A stretch of 64,000 nucleotides of DNA. It comes from Vibrio pacinii DSM 19139 (GTDB lineage: Bacteria > Pseudomonadota > Gammaproteobacteria > Enterobacterales > Vibrionaceae). Shown piece after piece: positions 46,642 through 56,882 of the stretch (within the stretch, counting starts at the first letter, position 1; each line of letters begins with the position of its first letter). Under the pieces are notes generated by a model. The model had not been told where the DNA came from and searched no databases. It worked only from the letters and a program-made list of their open reading frames with translations. Position numbers and translations under genes: made by a program. Where the stretch lies: assembly GCF_000711795.1 (NCBI RefSeq), contig NZ_KL543976.1:306027-370026 (forward strand). Reading direction: 5' to 3'.

Positions 46642-48096
46642 CTAGGCGTAAGGGCTTTCGAAGCCACCCAGTTCAATTAATACACTCTTGGTTTGGGTGT
46701 AACTGCGCAGTGTCTCGGGTCCGTTCTCTCGGCCAATGCCTGAATGTTTGTAACCACCAACAGGCATTTCTGCAGGAGAGTCTCCCCAAGTATTGACCCA
46801 GCAAATCCCCGCTTGCATTTGATGAATTACGCGGTGGGCACGGCTTAAGTCTTGGGTAAATAGCCCTGCGGCAAGACCGTAATCGGTGTCATTCGCACGA
46901 GCAATCACTTCTTCTTCATCGCTGAACTTGAGCACCGACATCACAGGACCGAAGATTTCATTTTGAACATGTGACATGCTGTCGTCGCAATCAACAAACA
47001 CGGTTGGCACAACAAAGTTGCCATTTTCTAGGCCGTTTTCGGTAACTTGATAACCACCAGTGAGCAACGTGGCACCACTTGCTTTCGCTGTCTCAATGGC
47101 GGATAACACTTTGCTAAGATGCTCTTTGGAAATGAGCGCACCGATTTGTGTCTCAAGATCCATAGGATCGCCGACCACTAGTTTTTCTGTACGAGTTTTG
47201 AGCTGGGCAACAAAGTCGTCATAAATTGATTGGTGAACAAATACGCGTGTACCATGAGTGCATACTTCACCTTGAGTGTAAAAATTGGCAACCATCGCCG
47301 CTGAAACTGCATCGTCAAGTTTGGCATCACCAAATACGATCATCGGTGATTTACCACCAAGCTCCATCGTTACCTGCTTGAGTGTTTTGGCACTATCCGC
47401 CATCACTAATTTGCCAGTGCCCGATTCGCCCGTGAACGATACTTTGGCAATATCAGGGTGCGCCGTTAGCATTTGACCAACACGATGATCGCCTTGCAGT
47501 ACATTAAACACGCCATCAGGCACACCAGCTTGCTGAAACACTTCTGCCAGTTTTAATGCCGTTAATGGTGTCTCTTCTGACGGTTTGAAGATCATTGCGT
47601 TACCCGCAGCTAGCGCTGGCGCTGACTTCCACATGGCAATTTGAATTGGGTAGTTCCACGCACCAATACCAGCGCAAATGCCTAAAGCCTCACGACGAGT
47701 GTAGAAAAACTGACTGTCTCCCATCGGTTGCTGTTCACCTTGCATCGCTGGCACAAGTCCGGCGTAATATTCAATGACGTCGGCACCGGTGGCAATATCA
47801 ACCTCGAGTGCTTCTTGTAAAGGCTTACCCGTATCGGCGACCTCAAGTTCCGCTAATTCATTATTACGCTCACGCAAAATCGCGACCGCTTTGAGTAAAA
47901 TGCGACTGCGTTCAATGGGCGCCATCGCTGACCAAACAGCAAAGCCACGCTTTGCAGCTTCAATTGCTCGCGACATATCATCATCGCTAGCTTGGCCTAT
48001 CGTTGCTAGCGGTTCACCGTTAGCTGGATTGTATGTGATAAAGCTTTGATTAGATGTGGCGTGACAAAACTGCCCATCAATAAATAGTGATTTCAT
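46642..48096 (-). CDS. betB: Betaine aldehyde dehydrogenase
   Basis: A 484-residue ALDH enzyme that oxidises betaine aldehyde to glycine betaine. The catalytic Cys is in [10 protein letters not shown], and the base Glu in M-E-L-G-G-K-S-P-M. The N-x-x-x-x-W proline-type motif W-N-Y-P-I-Q-I-A is typical of BetB. It lies 17 nt after betI in the same operon. Confidence 0.96.
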   Translation of the reverse strand: MKSLFIDGQFCHATSNQSFITYNPANGEPLATIGQASDDDMSRAIEAAKRGFAVWSAMAPIERSRILLKAVAILRERNNELAELEVADTGKPLQEALEVDIATGADVIEYYAGLVPAMQGEQQPMGDSQFFYTRREALGICAGIGAWNYPIQIAMWKSAPALAAGNAMIFKPSEETPLTALKLAEVFQQAGVPDGVFNVLQGDHRVGQMLTAHPDIAKVSFTGESGTGKLVMADSAKTLKQVTMELGGKSPMIVFGDAKLDDAVSAAMVANFYTQGEVCTHGTRVFVHQSIYDDFVAQLKTRTEKLVVGDPMDLETQIGALISKEHLSKVLSAIETAKASGATLLTGGYQVTENGLENGNFVVPTVFVDCDDSMSHVQNEIFGPVMSVLKFSDEEEVIARANDTDYGLAAGLFTQDLSRAHRVIHQMQAGICWVNTWGDSPAEMPVGGYKHSGIGRENGPETLRSYTQTKSVLIELGGFESPYA

Positions 48097-48113
48097 ATTG
48101 AGTCTGACTTTGA

Positions 48114-48719
48114 TTATTTTTGTGAATAAAAGGTAAGCTGCTTATCGAGATAATCATTGATGATCAGTCGTGCTTTATTTGCATCTATGCCTTGTGGGTT
48201 GAGCGTGCCACGTAGCCAAATACCATCAATCAATGCTGCGATACCGTGGACGATAATCTCAGCCTGTTGTTTATCGAAGAGCGCTTTTAGTTCAATTTTG
48301 AGGTGCGAAATCAAGCGTTTTTCATTTACTCGTTGTAATCGCTTTAGTTTTTGGTCATGCACTGAATAAGACCAAAATGCTAGCCATGTCTTGGCGACTT
48401 TATTCTCGGCTTGGAAGCCAACAAAGTTACCTTCAACAATCGCATTAATTCGTTGTTGATGGGCATCAGCAGGAAGAGCGCGTAGCTTATCCGTCACGGT
48501 TTGAGATAACTGACGCAGAATTTCACGCATCGTTTCCTCAAGCAAACCATGTTTACCACCAAAATAATGGTTGATGATTCCCGTCGAAACCCCCGCCTCT
48601 TTGGCGATTAAAGCAATGCTTGCACAAGGCAACCCCACTCTGTCTATCACTGACATCGTCGCGTTTACCAGCTGTGGTTTTCGGATACTTGGCATCCCAA
48701 CCTTAGGCATTTTTGCCAC
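48114..48719 (-). CDS. betI: Choline-responsive repressor
   Basis: A 201-residue TetR-family protein. The N-terminal HTH reads [21 protein letters not shown], the BetI version of the motif. BetI represses the bet genes and is released by choline. It is first in a six-gene operon betI-betB-betA-choX-choW-choV, with a candidate operator directly before its start. This pathway makes glycine betaine for osmotic and cold tolerance. Confidence 0.94.
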   Translation of the reverse strand: MAKMPKVGMPSIRKPQLVNATMSVIDRVGLPCASIALIAKEAGVSTGIINHYFGGKHGLLEETMREILRQLSQTVTDKLRALPADAHQQRINAIVEGNFVGFQAENKVAKTWLAFWSYSVHDQKLKRLQRVNEKRLISHLKIELKALFDKQQAEIIVHGIAALIDGIWLRGTLNPQGIDANKARLIINDYLDKQLTFYSQK

Positions 48720-48732
48720 TCCTCAATTTTTA

Positions 48733-48751
48733 ATTGAACGATTAGTTAAAT
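48733..48751. promoter_or_regulatory. Candidate BetI operator
   Basis: TTGAAC-GATTA-GTTAAA with flanking A/T is an inverted repeat (5 of 6 arm positions, 6 of 7 with flanks) 14 nt upstream of betI. It resembles the TTGAAC-type half sites known in bet control regions of E. coli and vibrios. Confidence 0.5.
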
Positions 48752-49218
48752 ATAAAATGCCTGAAAATCATTTAGAACTCAAATGATTTTTTGGAATTTG
48801 TAGCACGTTCAATACAAAACCACACCGGCAATAGCATTCAACTCTAAGTAAATACCCATCTCAGTAAAACCCCATAAAGTTAAGCTGGGAAGTCACACAA
48901 CAATACAATAAAACCTTTAAAAACATTAAGATAAATAAAGTTCTATCATTTTTTAAAAGTTAAAACCCAGCCTAAAAAACCGGAGAAATATTAACACTGG
49001 TTACATAGCCACAACTAATGCCAAATAATTTACTTCGCACTCTAATTTACTCAGCAACTAAACCATTCAAATCAAAACTTAGACTTCTATTGGATTTCAT
49101 TAAGATAAAACTGAGTGCATATAGAAAAGTTGCTAAAACCACTAAGCTAGCTATTCTTATGAAATAAAATGCATTTCGTTTCGCGCGGTTAGTTCCCTAA
49201 CAAAACCAGGTCGATAAT
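48752..49218. other. AT-rich gene-free stretch between bet operon and hybrid kinase gene
   Basis: About 470 AT-rich bases with no ORF. It must hold the divergent promoters of betI and the kinase gene. A small hairpin GTTAG-TTCC-CTAAC (49188-49201) lies just before the kinase ribosome site. Confidence 0.5.
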
Positions 49219-52200
49219 ATGAAACTTCCGTTTACCTCCTTCTGGGCACCAAAAAAGCACACTACTGCAACGCCAGAGCTCAAAACTGGCGTCTTGAATG
49301 TATTGTCCGAAGGTGTCTTAATTTGTGATGGTATGCAGGGTTCGCATTCCATTTTCTACGCCAACCCCGCTTTTTTGAAGTTTTATCAACACCAAGATCG
49401 CCCCGTTATCGGACATAGCCTTCATGATTTTTTCTCTTCCCGACTTACCCAACAACACCTTGATAAGCTGATTTCACTTGCCGGCAAAGGTTCGAAAGCC
49501 AATGTAGAGCTTGAAGTCAAGAGCAACGCAGATACACGCTGGCTTGAAGCAACACTCGAGCCCATGCGTGACAACGAGGGGAAACTTAACTATCTGGTCA
49601 TCACTCAACGTGATATCACCAACATTAAACATGCCGAGACTGCACTTAAAAAGAGTAATGATAAGTTACAAAACCTGATCGAAGAGAAAAATCACCGAAC
49701 CAATGAACATGAGCAGCAGATGGGCGTGATGTTCGAACAGTCGTCTGACGCCATGATTTTGCTCAACAGCAACAACCAAATTGTGGATGCGAATGATTCG
49801 GCACTGACTTTTTTTCAAAGTGAACGCTGTGAACTTATTGGCAATACGATAGAAACCTATATTGAGCCGATGCAAGCAGACGCTATTAGTCAACAACTCA
49901 GCCAAGTGCCGCTCTATCAAGAGGTTTTCTTTGATCGAGAACTCACCCTGGCCAGCCATTTGGAACAAAAGTCAATGCTTGCCGCTTGTCGATATATTTC
50001 GCTCAAGAACGAGAGGTTTATTGTTGTCACCCTCAAAGACAGTCGCTCTGAACAAAAGACAAGGCTTGAGTTAAAACGCCGTAAAAACGAGCTACTTAAA
50101 GTGGTAAGCAGTTTGAATCTCGCCACACAGGCTGGTGGAATAGGGATTTGGAGTTGGGACTTTGCAACCAACAAGTTGATCTGGGACGAGCGTATGTATG
50201 AAATGTATGATGTCGACCCAAACATCTGTAACAACACATACTCGATGTGGCGTGAACGAGTTCACCCAGATGATCTGTTTGATTCTGAGCAAGCACTTCT
50301 TCTTGCTCGAGAGGGCCTTCGTCAATTCAATGCCGAATTTCGAATCGTCATTCCTAGTGGTGAAACTCGCTGGATCAAAGCCGCAGCGCACGTTGTGTTT
50401 GCATCTGATGGTCAAACACCCACGGGCATGAGTGGTGTCAACATCGACATATCTAAAGAAAAACAATCTCAGCTGTACCTTAAAAAAGAGAGTGAAGCTG
50501 CACAAGCCGCCAGTGAAGCCAAATCGATGTTTTTAGCCAATATGAGCCATGAGATCCGTACCCCAATGAATGGGGTCATCGGCATGATCGGGGTATTGTC
50601 TGAGACAGAGCTAAGGCCTGAACAACGAACCATGGTGTCAACAATTGAACAATCGGCCATTACTCTATTGCACATCATCAATGATATTCTGGATTTCTCT
50701 AAGATAGAAGCAGGTCGAATGTCACTTGAAAGTAGACCTGTTGAACTACTGGAGCTTCTCGAGCGAACCTTAGATGTGCTTAGTTTACAAGCTCAAAATA
50801 AAGGCAATAATTTATTCCTAACTTATGACAGTCAACTGCCTCATACCATCATGAGTGATAGTGTTCGTTTGAGTCAAATAATGCTCAATTTGGTCGGAAA
50901 TGCCGTCAAATTTACTCAGAGCGTAAATGGTATAAAGGGTAAAATATGGGTATCTGCGTCACTTGGGCATAATGGAGTAGCGCCCTGCATTGACCTCATC
51001 GTTGAAGACAATGGTATCGGAATTTCAGAAGAGCAAAAGGGGCGCTTGTTTAATGCATTTACTCAAGCAGACCCAACAACTACACGGCTATACGGTGGAA
51101 CGGGCTTAGGGCTATCTATCACTCATTCATTACTTGAGATGATGGGAGGGACCATTCAGGTAGAAAGCCAGCAAGGTATTGGAAGCCGTTTTTCACTAGA
51201 ATTACCTTTTATCCAAGTGGACTCGCCCCCACAAGACAGTACCTACCACTTGATTGATGGTAGCCGAGTGTTAATCATTACCAAGAATCAAGACGTAGCA
51301 ACATTTTGTGAAATTAACTTGTCTAATTGCAACTGTAAAATACATACCATCCCTACGCTAAAAAACGCGATTACCGTATTGAATCAAGCAAAACAAGCTG
51401 GGGTAAGAATCGATCTATTGATTATCGGCCCAGACTATTTCAATACTTTTGATAATGGTCAGCTAAATGATGAAGATACCGCGACGTTGGCCTCGTTTGA
51501 CATTATTACTCTTTCTGCTCACAACAAGGCAAAAACCTGCTTAGCTCGGCCCAACCTATACACGATGCCATCTAATCCGTTTAAACCAAGTGAATTAATG
51601 CGAGCGATCAGAGCATTGAAATCCCCTGGAACCGATGCATATGCCAGTAATCAAGGGGTTAGAATGGCCAAGCCTAGCTACCAAGCAAGCAACATTCGTA
51701 TTCTGGTGGTTGATGACCAACCGACCAATCGTGATGTATTCCAACGCCAGCTCAATTATCTTGGTTTTCAATGTGATATCGCGTCAAATGGTCAACAAGC
51801 TCTCGACATTTGGCGTGCCCACCAGTTTGATTTACTGCTAGTCGATTGTCATATGCCAGTGATGGATGGCTATGAACTCACCCGTCAAATCCGAACAATC
51901 GAGCGCGACGAACACTTCCACAGCCGCACACCCATTATTGCGATTACGGCAGACGTGACCGTTGACGCAGCGAAACAGTGCATCGACAGTGGAATGGACG
52001 ACTATCTCGCCAAGCCCGTTGAATTGAGCCAATTAAACCAATCACTAATGACTTGGTTAGAAATCTCAATGCCTGCACCTAGCGCTGAACAGCCAAACGC
52101 AGTGAAGAGTGAAAGTGATTCACCCATATCGATGAGGGCATTACAAGATATCCTTGGTACAACGGATCACGCTGTTATCGCACCATTATTGCAAGATTAC

Positions 52201-52473
52201 TGGTCATCGGTGGTTGATGACTTACGTAAAGCAGAATCGGCGCTAGATAACCAAGAACTAAACCAGTTACAACATCTCGCCCACGCCGCCAAAGGCGCGG
52301 CTCGTTCTGCTGGTGCACAGACAATCGCTGACACGTTTGAAACACTGCAACATAATGCCACTACCAAAGATTGGAACACGCTTAACAAAACGATAAAACG
52401 CTGCCGACAAGATGTCGATGCGCTTGGAATGCTCTTGATTGAGCTTAACATCATTGAACCAACAGAGGCATAA
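49219..52473 (+). CDS. Hybrid sensor histidine kinase with PAS, REC and Hpt domains
   Basis: A 1084-residue kinase with no membrane segment, so probably cytoplasmic. Three PAS-like modules (about 25-140, 165-275, 295-415) precede HisKA with phospho-His444 in M-S-H-E-I-R-T-P and an ATPase domain (D-N-G-I-G-I and G-G-T-G-L-G-L-S-I). A degenerate receiver (about 683-800) has no phosphorylatable Asp at the expected place (L-L-I-I-G-P-D). A full receiver follows with Asp876 (L-V-D-C-H-M-P), then an Hpt domain with His1022 (A-H-A-A-K-G). All steps of a BarA/ArcB-like relay are in one protein. Input unknown. The cognate regulator is probably the next gene, 2 nt away. Confidence 0.93.
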   Translation: MKLPFTSFWAPKKHTTATPELKTGVLNVLSEGVLICDGMQGSHSIFYANPAFLKFYQHQDRPVIGHSLHDFFSSRLTQQHLDKLISLAGKGSKANVELEVKSNADTRWLEATLEPMRDNEGKLNYLVITQRDITNIKHAETALKKSNDKLQNLIEEKNHRTNEHEQQMGVMFEQSSDAMILLNSNNQIVDANDSALTFFQSERCELIGNTIETYIEPMQADAISQQLSQVPLYQEVFFDRELTLASHLEQKSMLAACRYISLKNERFIVVTLKDSRSEQKTRLELKRRKNELLKVVSSLNLATQAGGIGIWSWDFATNKLIWDERMYEMYDVDPNICNNTYSMWRERVHPDDLFDSEQALLLAREGLRQFNAEFRIVIPSGETRWIKAAAHVVFASDGQTPTGMSGVNIDISKEKQSQLYLKKESEAAQAASEAKSMFLANMSHEIRTPMNGVIGMIGVLSETELRPEQRTMVSTIEQSAITLLHIINDILDFSKIEAGRMSLESRPVELLELLERTLDVLSLQAQNKGNNLFLTYDSQLPHTIMSDSVRLSQIMLNLVGNAVKFTQSVNGIKGKIWVSASLGHNGVAPCIDLIVEDNGIGISEEQKGRLFNAFTQADPTTTRLYGGTGLGLSITHSLLEMMGGTIQVESQQGIGSRFSLELPFIQVDSPPQDSTYHLIDGSRVLIITKNQDVATFCEINLSNCNCKIHTIPTLKNAITVLNQAKQAGVRIDLLIIGPDYFNTFDNGQLNDEDTATLASFDIITLSAHNKAKTCLARPNLYTMPSNPFKPSELMRAIRALKSPGTDAYASNQGVRMAKPSYQASNIRILVVDDQPTNRDVFQRQLNYLGFQCDIASNGQQALDIWRAHQFDLLLVDCHMPVMDGYELTRQIRTIERDEHFHSRTPIIAITADVTVDAAKQCIDSGMDDYLAKPVELSQLNQSLMTWLEISMPAPSAEQPNAVKSESDSPISMRALQDILGTTDHAVIAPLLQDYWSSVVDDLRKAESALDNQELNQLQHLAHAAKGAARSAGAQTIADTFETLQHNATTKDWNTLNKTIKRCRQDVDALGMLLIELNIIEPTEA

Positions 52474-52475
52474 AC

Positions 52476-53186
52476 ATGGCTGATTTCGATCCTACGAACT
52501 TCACGCTATTGGTGGTCGAAGACCACGCATTTTCTCGTAAAGCATTAATCAATATGTTAGTAAAAAATGGTTATGAAAACCTATTGAGTGCCAGTAATGG
52601 TGAAAAAGCGTTGGACAAACTCAACCATAATCAAATTGACCTGATTATTACTGATATTAATATGCCAAACATCAATGGGTTAGAGCTAATAAAAATGGTT
52701 CGTGAGGGCAAAACGTCTGTCGCTAAAGACACCAGTATTATCGCTGTCACAACCTTGTCAGATACACCCACCATTTCCGCATGCATGACTTTAGAGGTTG
52801 ACTCATTTTTAGTAAAACCGATTACCGTCAGTAGTGCTCAACAACAAATAAAAAATGCGGTGTCTGAGCCTAAGTGCCTCTATCAACAGCATCTCTATCA
52901 TAGTGTCTCTACCGCCGTTACCTTTGAACAAGTAAATAGCAAACCCGATTCTACCTCTCCACGTATATCGGAAGTGTCATCCCATATAGTAAAAATAGAG
53001 AAGTTATCGGAATTAAAAGAAGGGATGGTGCTTTTAGAAGATATCCATGTTATTTCTGGTGGCAGCTTAGTCAAGGCTGGCACAACACTCAATGCTAAGC
53101 TCTTGCGCCGACTGTTTGAATTGGGCAATGTGATTAAAATTAATCCCATCTGCGCCCGTGTAGATCAAGCGCAGATGGTGACTTAA
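52476..53186 (+). CDS. Response regulator with a short C-terminal HD-GYP-type N-module
   Basis: A 236-residue protein. Residues about 8-130 are a receiver with phospho-Asp60 in I-I-T-D-I-N-M-P, and Lys in L-V-K-P. After a linker, residues about 170-236 read L-K-E-G-M-V-L-L-E-D-I-H with a later L-V-K-A-G-T-T-L, a module often seen next to HD-GYP or metal-dependent phosphohydrolase domains, but none follows here. No DNA-binding domain is visible, so output is likely by protein contact. It is coupled to the hybrid kinase gene. Confidence 0.85.
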   Translation: MADFDPTNFTLLVVEDHAFSRKALINMLVKNGYENLLSASNGEKALDKLNHNQIDLIITDINMPNINGLELIKMVREGKTSVAKDTSIIAVTTLSDTPTISACMTLEVDSFLVKPITVSSAQQQIKNAVSEPKCLYQQHLYHSVSTAVTFEQVNSKPDSTSPRISEVSSHIVKIEKLSELKEGMVLLEDIHVISGGSLVKAGTTLNAKLLRRLFELGNVIKINPICARVDQAQMVT

Positions 53187-53600
53187 CTATGGTTGTTTAT
53201 CAAAAACCTTTACCCCTTTAGGAACCTCATACCAGTCTTGTTTTTCGCTGACCCAAACATGCACCGTTGGTTCGAATACCTTATGATCGTCAGGGCTGCT
53301 GGATTTTAACTTTAACTTCAGTGTTGACGGAGCGTCTGGATTAAAATGGTAAACACGATTGCCACAGTCTGGGCAAAACATAGCGTAGTTTTTATTGCCG
53401 CTGTCAGCTATACGTCGCCACTCTTTGAGTTCACCTGTAATTTCAATGTCTTCATTGCTCACAACAGCGGTCACGCTAAAAGGCGCCGTAGATAACTTCT
53501 GACACTCAATGCAATGGCATGCAATCACCATCTTGGGCGTTTGATTAAGCGTGTAAGTAACATTGCCACACTGACAGGCACCTTGTACTGGATAACTCAT
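53187..53600 (-). CDS. GFA-family zinc protein
   Basis: A 137-residue protein of the GFA (glutathione-dependent formaldehyde-activating/CENP-V) family. Zinc Cys are in G-A-C-Q-C-G-N-V, C-H-C-I-E-C-Q and C-P-D-C-G-N. The open frame extends upstream, but AGGAGG before the ATG at 53600 fixes the start. It is convergent with the response regulator gene, with the two stops adjacent and no terminator between. Substrate unknown. Confidence 0.88.
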   Translation of the reverse strand: MSYPVQGACQCGNVTYTLNQTPKMVIACHCIECQKLSTAPFSVTAVVSNEDIEITGELKEWRRIADSGNKNYAMFCPDCGNRVYHFNPDAPSTLKLKLKSSSPDDHKVFEPTVHVWVSEKQDWYEVPKGVKVFDKQP

Positions 53601-53823
53601 TAATGGTTCCTCCTGAACATCAAATAATGCGATCACTAAAGAAATATAAAAAAACAACACTTTAGCGAAATAAATAGCCACAAATTACTCTGCAAGCGAA
53701 ATTAAATCCATCAATAATCTGCCTGTATCTTGAACCGTTGATAACCAACGTACAATAGAGTCAATATAAACAACTTAACTACGGATCAATAGCGTTAGTT
53801 TGATATGACATGCATTTCTCACG

Positions 53824-54837
53824 CTACACCGACTGACAAGAGCTTGATGATGATTTTGGTTCAACCGTTAACAAATTAAGCATCACGGTTGCAATAACAA
53901 TCGCGATAATAATAGAAACCAAACGCATGAGCTCTGCATTCAAAGGCTGACTACCTTGATAGGAGAGTATTTGATTCACTAATACAATAAAATTTGTAAA
54001 TAACAATTGGTAGATACTCAAACGACACTGTCGACGAATGGCATAACACGCCAGTTGCAGGCCCAAAAAGCACGTAACACCTAATATTGCCCACATGGGT
54101 AATCCGAACGAATGCAATAACATGATCGGAATAGTCATCAATATACCTACCGTCGTGGCAATCAAGCGGTTGTTGCGAAAGATTCGTTGGTCACGTGAAA
54201 CAGGAATTTTGATCATACTGCCTACCGTAATCGCAATCAGTAATGTTTGCGGGCTACCCGTGCCAATCAATGCGAACAGAGCAAGCAACAACGCCGTCGT
54301 TTTGAAGGCAATGATGCCAAGATGGATTTCGGCACCTGCCATGTCTTGCTCATCGGGTAAAATATCTTTCTGATCACCAGGAAAAAGTAGAAAACTCACG
54401 TATGTCACAACTAAGGCCGTCAAGAAGGTATTGAGCATCACCAATGGTAAATTAGCAATCGAAGTATCAAATTGCAGATTCACTACACTCGTAATAATCA
54501 CAAATAACAGAGCAAAAGTTGCAAGCATGTCTTTTGGATCTTTATGACTACGGTAAAAGCTCCAAAAAAGAATCAACCAACAGAACAAAACAAAACCTGT
54601 TAGCGAGTCAACTAACAATTCTCCTATCGCAATAACCCCAAAACTCACCACAAAAATCACAGCGAGCAACTTGAGCATCATATCCAGCGGCGGCCGTGAT
54701 GGCATGATGGTGAGAAAAATCACCACAAACATTGGGGCCAACACTGGAAAAAAGGCCCCTTGAGAAATTAAATAAAACAGCAGTAAGGTTGGGGCAAACA
54801 CCAACCGAATGACTGGGTTTGCCGCACTACGAAACAT
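53824..54837 (-). CDS. DUF2955 inner-membrane protein, partner of an HlyD-type adaptor
   Basis: A 337-residue polytopic protein with about ten membrane segments, matching DUF2955, related to the FUSC/aromatic-acid exporter group. It overlaps the preceding adaptor gene by 11 nt, so the two are co-translated. Together they resemble AaeA/AaeB-like efflux pairs. The exported compound is unknown. Confidence 0.82.
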   Translation of the reverse strand: MFRSAANPVIRLVFAPTLLLFYLISQGAFFPVLAPMFVVIFLTIMPSRPPLDMMLKLLAVIFVVSFGVIAIGELLVDSLTGFVLFCWLILFWSFYRSHKDPKDMLATFALLFVIITSVVNLQFDTSIANLPLVMLNTFLTALVVTYVSFLLFPGDQKDILPDEQDMAGAEIHLGIIAFKTTALLLALFALIGTGSPQTLLIAITVGSMIKIPVSRDQRIFRNNRLIATTVGILMTIPIMLLHSFGLPMWAILGVTCFLGLQLACYAIRRQCRLSIYQLLFTNFIVLVNQILSYQGSQPLNAELMRLVSIIIAIVIATVMLNLLTVEPKSSSSSCQSV

Positions 54838-55891
54838 AAGTCCAAATACTCAAAATTCTCATCCAAAGACTCGCTAACCACTGACCCACCGTACTTTGCT
54901 CGGTGTAAAAGGCCACCGTTGCTTGTGAACCATAGCGAATATTGGTCAGCTCTTCAGGGTTATCAAAGATAATGTTGATTGGATAACGTTGCGGGGTAAA
55001 ACTGCTGGTTTTTGCATTCAAGAAGCCAGTCGTTGGATCGATATCATTGCTGCCACCAGTGCCCCAGCCGATGCTATCAACCTGACCACTTAGCACTCGT
55101 CCTGGTAATGCATCAAGAACAATTTTCACCACTTGTCCTGGACGGATATGTTCGATGGAGTTTTCACGCGCCAGTGCCGAGATCCAGACGCTTCGAGGGT
55201 CAATAAAAGTTAATAATGGCGCACCCGCAGTGGCCGTTTGACCAACCGTAAGCTGCATATTCGTTACAACCCCCCGAGACGGTGCCAGCACTTGCGTTCT
55301 TAACAAATCGAGTTGCGCTTTCTCTAAGCTTGCCATCGCGGCAAGTATTTGCGGATTGTTGCTGCCAGTCGGTCCTAAGTTTTGCTCTGCTTGAACTAAC
55401 GAGGCTTGCGCCGCTTCAAGACCTGCCTGAGCACGATTTTTTGCTTCAATCGCGTTATCCAGATCTGCTTGGCTCAACACACCGCGCGAGGCAAGTTCGG
55501 CCGTTCGATTGGCTTGTTCTCTTGCATTATCACGCGCAGCGAGAGCATCGACGACTTTTGCTTGAGCCACTTCCACCGCTGCCGTACTTGCCCCTATATT
55601 TTGTCCGGCAATGGCAAGATTGGCTTGCGCTCCCTTTAACGCGACTTGGTAGTTGCGAGGGTCGATTGTCAGCAATACCTGACCCGCCTCAACGATTTGA
55701 TTGTCTTCGACATTGACATCGACAATATTTCCAGAGACTTCTGGCGCCACTCTGACTAAGTAAGTGTGTACTTGAGCATCACTAGTAATTGGTGTGACAC
55801 GGTCTGACCATAGGCTATAAAGCCAAATAACCAAAACAGCAGTAATGATGTAAAGACTGAGCTTGCGTGAGGATTTTTCTGCAACAGACAT
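54827..55891 (-). CDS. HlyD-family membrane fusion protein
   Basis: A 354-residue periplasmic adaptor with one N-terminal anchor (about 10-27), a split biotinyl-lipoyl domain (V-A-P-E-V-S-G-N-I-V-D-V-N and L-A-P-S-R-G-V-V-T-N-M), a long Ala/Gln-rich coiled-coil hairpin (about 80-190) and a beta-barrel region. It would link the DUF2955 pump to an outer-membrane channel such as TolC, encoded elsewhere. First gene of a two-gene operon. Confidence 0.9.
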   Translation of the reverse strand: MSVAEKSSRKLSLYIITAVLVIWLYSLWSDRVTPITSDAQVHTYLVRVAPEVSGNIVDVNVEDNQIVEAGQVLLTIDPRNYQVALKGAQANLAIAGQNIGASTAAVEVAQAKVVDALAARDNAREQANRTAELASRGVLSQADLDNAIEAKNRAQAGLEAAQASLVQAEQNLGPTGSNNPQILAAMASLEKAQLDLLRTQVLAPSRGVVTNMQLTVGQTATAGAPLLTFIDPRSVWISALARENSIEHIRPGQVVKIVLDALPGRVLSGQVDSIGWGTGGSNDIDPTTGFLNAKTSSFTPQRYPINIIFDNPEELTNIRYGSQATVAFYTEQSTVGQWLASLWMRILSIWTYVS

Positions 55892-56433
55892 AAGAGCTTG
55901 ATGGAATTAACGAAATAGATGGATTAATTATAAGTCATTCGCTCTTTGAAATCATAGAGCTATATAACATTTTTCGCCCCTATATTTGCAATGCCAGATA
56001 TACACATTGGTCTTTTGTTTATATAACAGCCATTTCAAACAGAGTGTTTGTTCGTGTTTTACCTTTACGCCTGATAACGTATCAGTTGCAGAGTGATTTG
56101 TTGCTTATCAATTATTTAAAGCAAGGCACTTTGTGTACCGCTTTTTTACAATTTTGCCCGTGCCCCCCAAGCCGGGCTTTTTTTACTCTCTTTATAATTA
56201 GGAGCTGATTCCAATATCCTTCAAGTCATATCACCATTAATAAACACGGCGTTTCATTTCAATTAAATGTCAATCTTGTCAATATCAAATCAGCTTTACA
56301 CAACGCAAAATATTTTAGTTGCTGGCCCAAGGTCGATTGACGCTTCAGCATAAGAATATGATGGAAAGCATACCCACTTAAGAATATAGAAATGAACTGA
56401 CAGCCCCATATTCGTTCTGTTAGGAGAAAATTA
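55892..56433. other. Gene-free stretch with an orphan terminator
   Basis: About 540 AT-rich bases. The minus strand holds the promoter of the efflux pair. On the plus strand a clear terminator at 56156-56184 has no coding gene in front of it, so a small RNA between about 55950 and 56184 is possible. Confidence 0.5.
56156..56184 (+). terminator. Intrinsic terminator with a C-rich loop and no upstream gene
   Basis: GCCCG / CGGGC stem, a 12-nt loop containing six consecutive C, then seven T. Confidence 0.75.
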
Positions 56434-56739
56434 ATGGCAATACCTAGAGATACCAAAGCGAAATTTATAGAAAAGTCACGACATCGATGGGGCGACCGAT
56501 TTGGCTATGATCAGGTTCACTATGTCAATAGTCGAACTCCGGTACTATTGTTTTGTAAAGAACACCAAACGTATTTCCCGCAAACCCCAAAAGCTCATTT
56601 CATGGCTAAGCATGCGTGTTGCCCTATATGTTATGAAGAACTTGCAGGAACATTTCAAAATGCATGGCGTCAACAACAAAAAAATGATGTTTGCGGTCAA
56701 AGATTCCGAGGGCTTATGCATCAAGTGTTTGCAGAATGA
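56434..56739 (+). CDS. Small protein with one DUF723-like zinc-finger repeat
   Basis: A 101-residue protein. Residues about 10-70 fit the repeat found in phage and homing-endonuclease-associated proteins: F-I-E-K-S then G-D-R-F-G-Y-D-Q-V-H-Y-V-N-S, C-K-E-H-Q-T-Y-F, T-P-K-A-H and C-C-P-I-C. The Cys/His spacing suggests a zinc-binding DNA-recognition module. In relatives it occurs in series with a nuclease domain; here it stands alone. AGGAGA lies 8 nt before ATG. It may be a remnant or a stand-alone regulator. Confidence 0.6.
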   Translation: MAIPRDTKAKFIEKSRHRWGDRFGYDQVHYVNSRTPVLLFCKEHQTYFPQTPKAHFMAKHACCPICYEELAGTFQNAWRQQQKNDVCGQRFRGLMHQVFAE

Positions 56740-56767
56740 GGATATATCTACCTTGACCATAAAAACA

Positions 56768-56794
56768 ATTAGGCACGCTTTAATAGCGTGCCTA
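56768..56794. terminator. Bidirectional terminator
   Basis: TTAGGCACGCT / AGCGTGCCTAA, a perfect 11-bp stem with a 5-nt loop, between convergent genes. Short T-rich tail. Confidence 0.8.
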
Positions 56795-56882
56795 ATATTG
56801 ATTTTCTAGTTGTACATTACGCTCTTAAATCATAAAGGAACACATCTATCAATGTATAACCACGCAACTGAATATAGATCTA

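Noticed and set aside
56501..56809. Second overlapping plus-strand frame across the zinc-finger gene
   Set aside because: It lacks the Cys/His motif logic and ribosome site of the frame at 56434 and looks like an overlap shadow.
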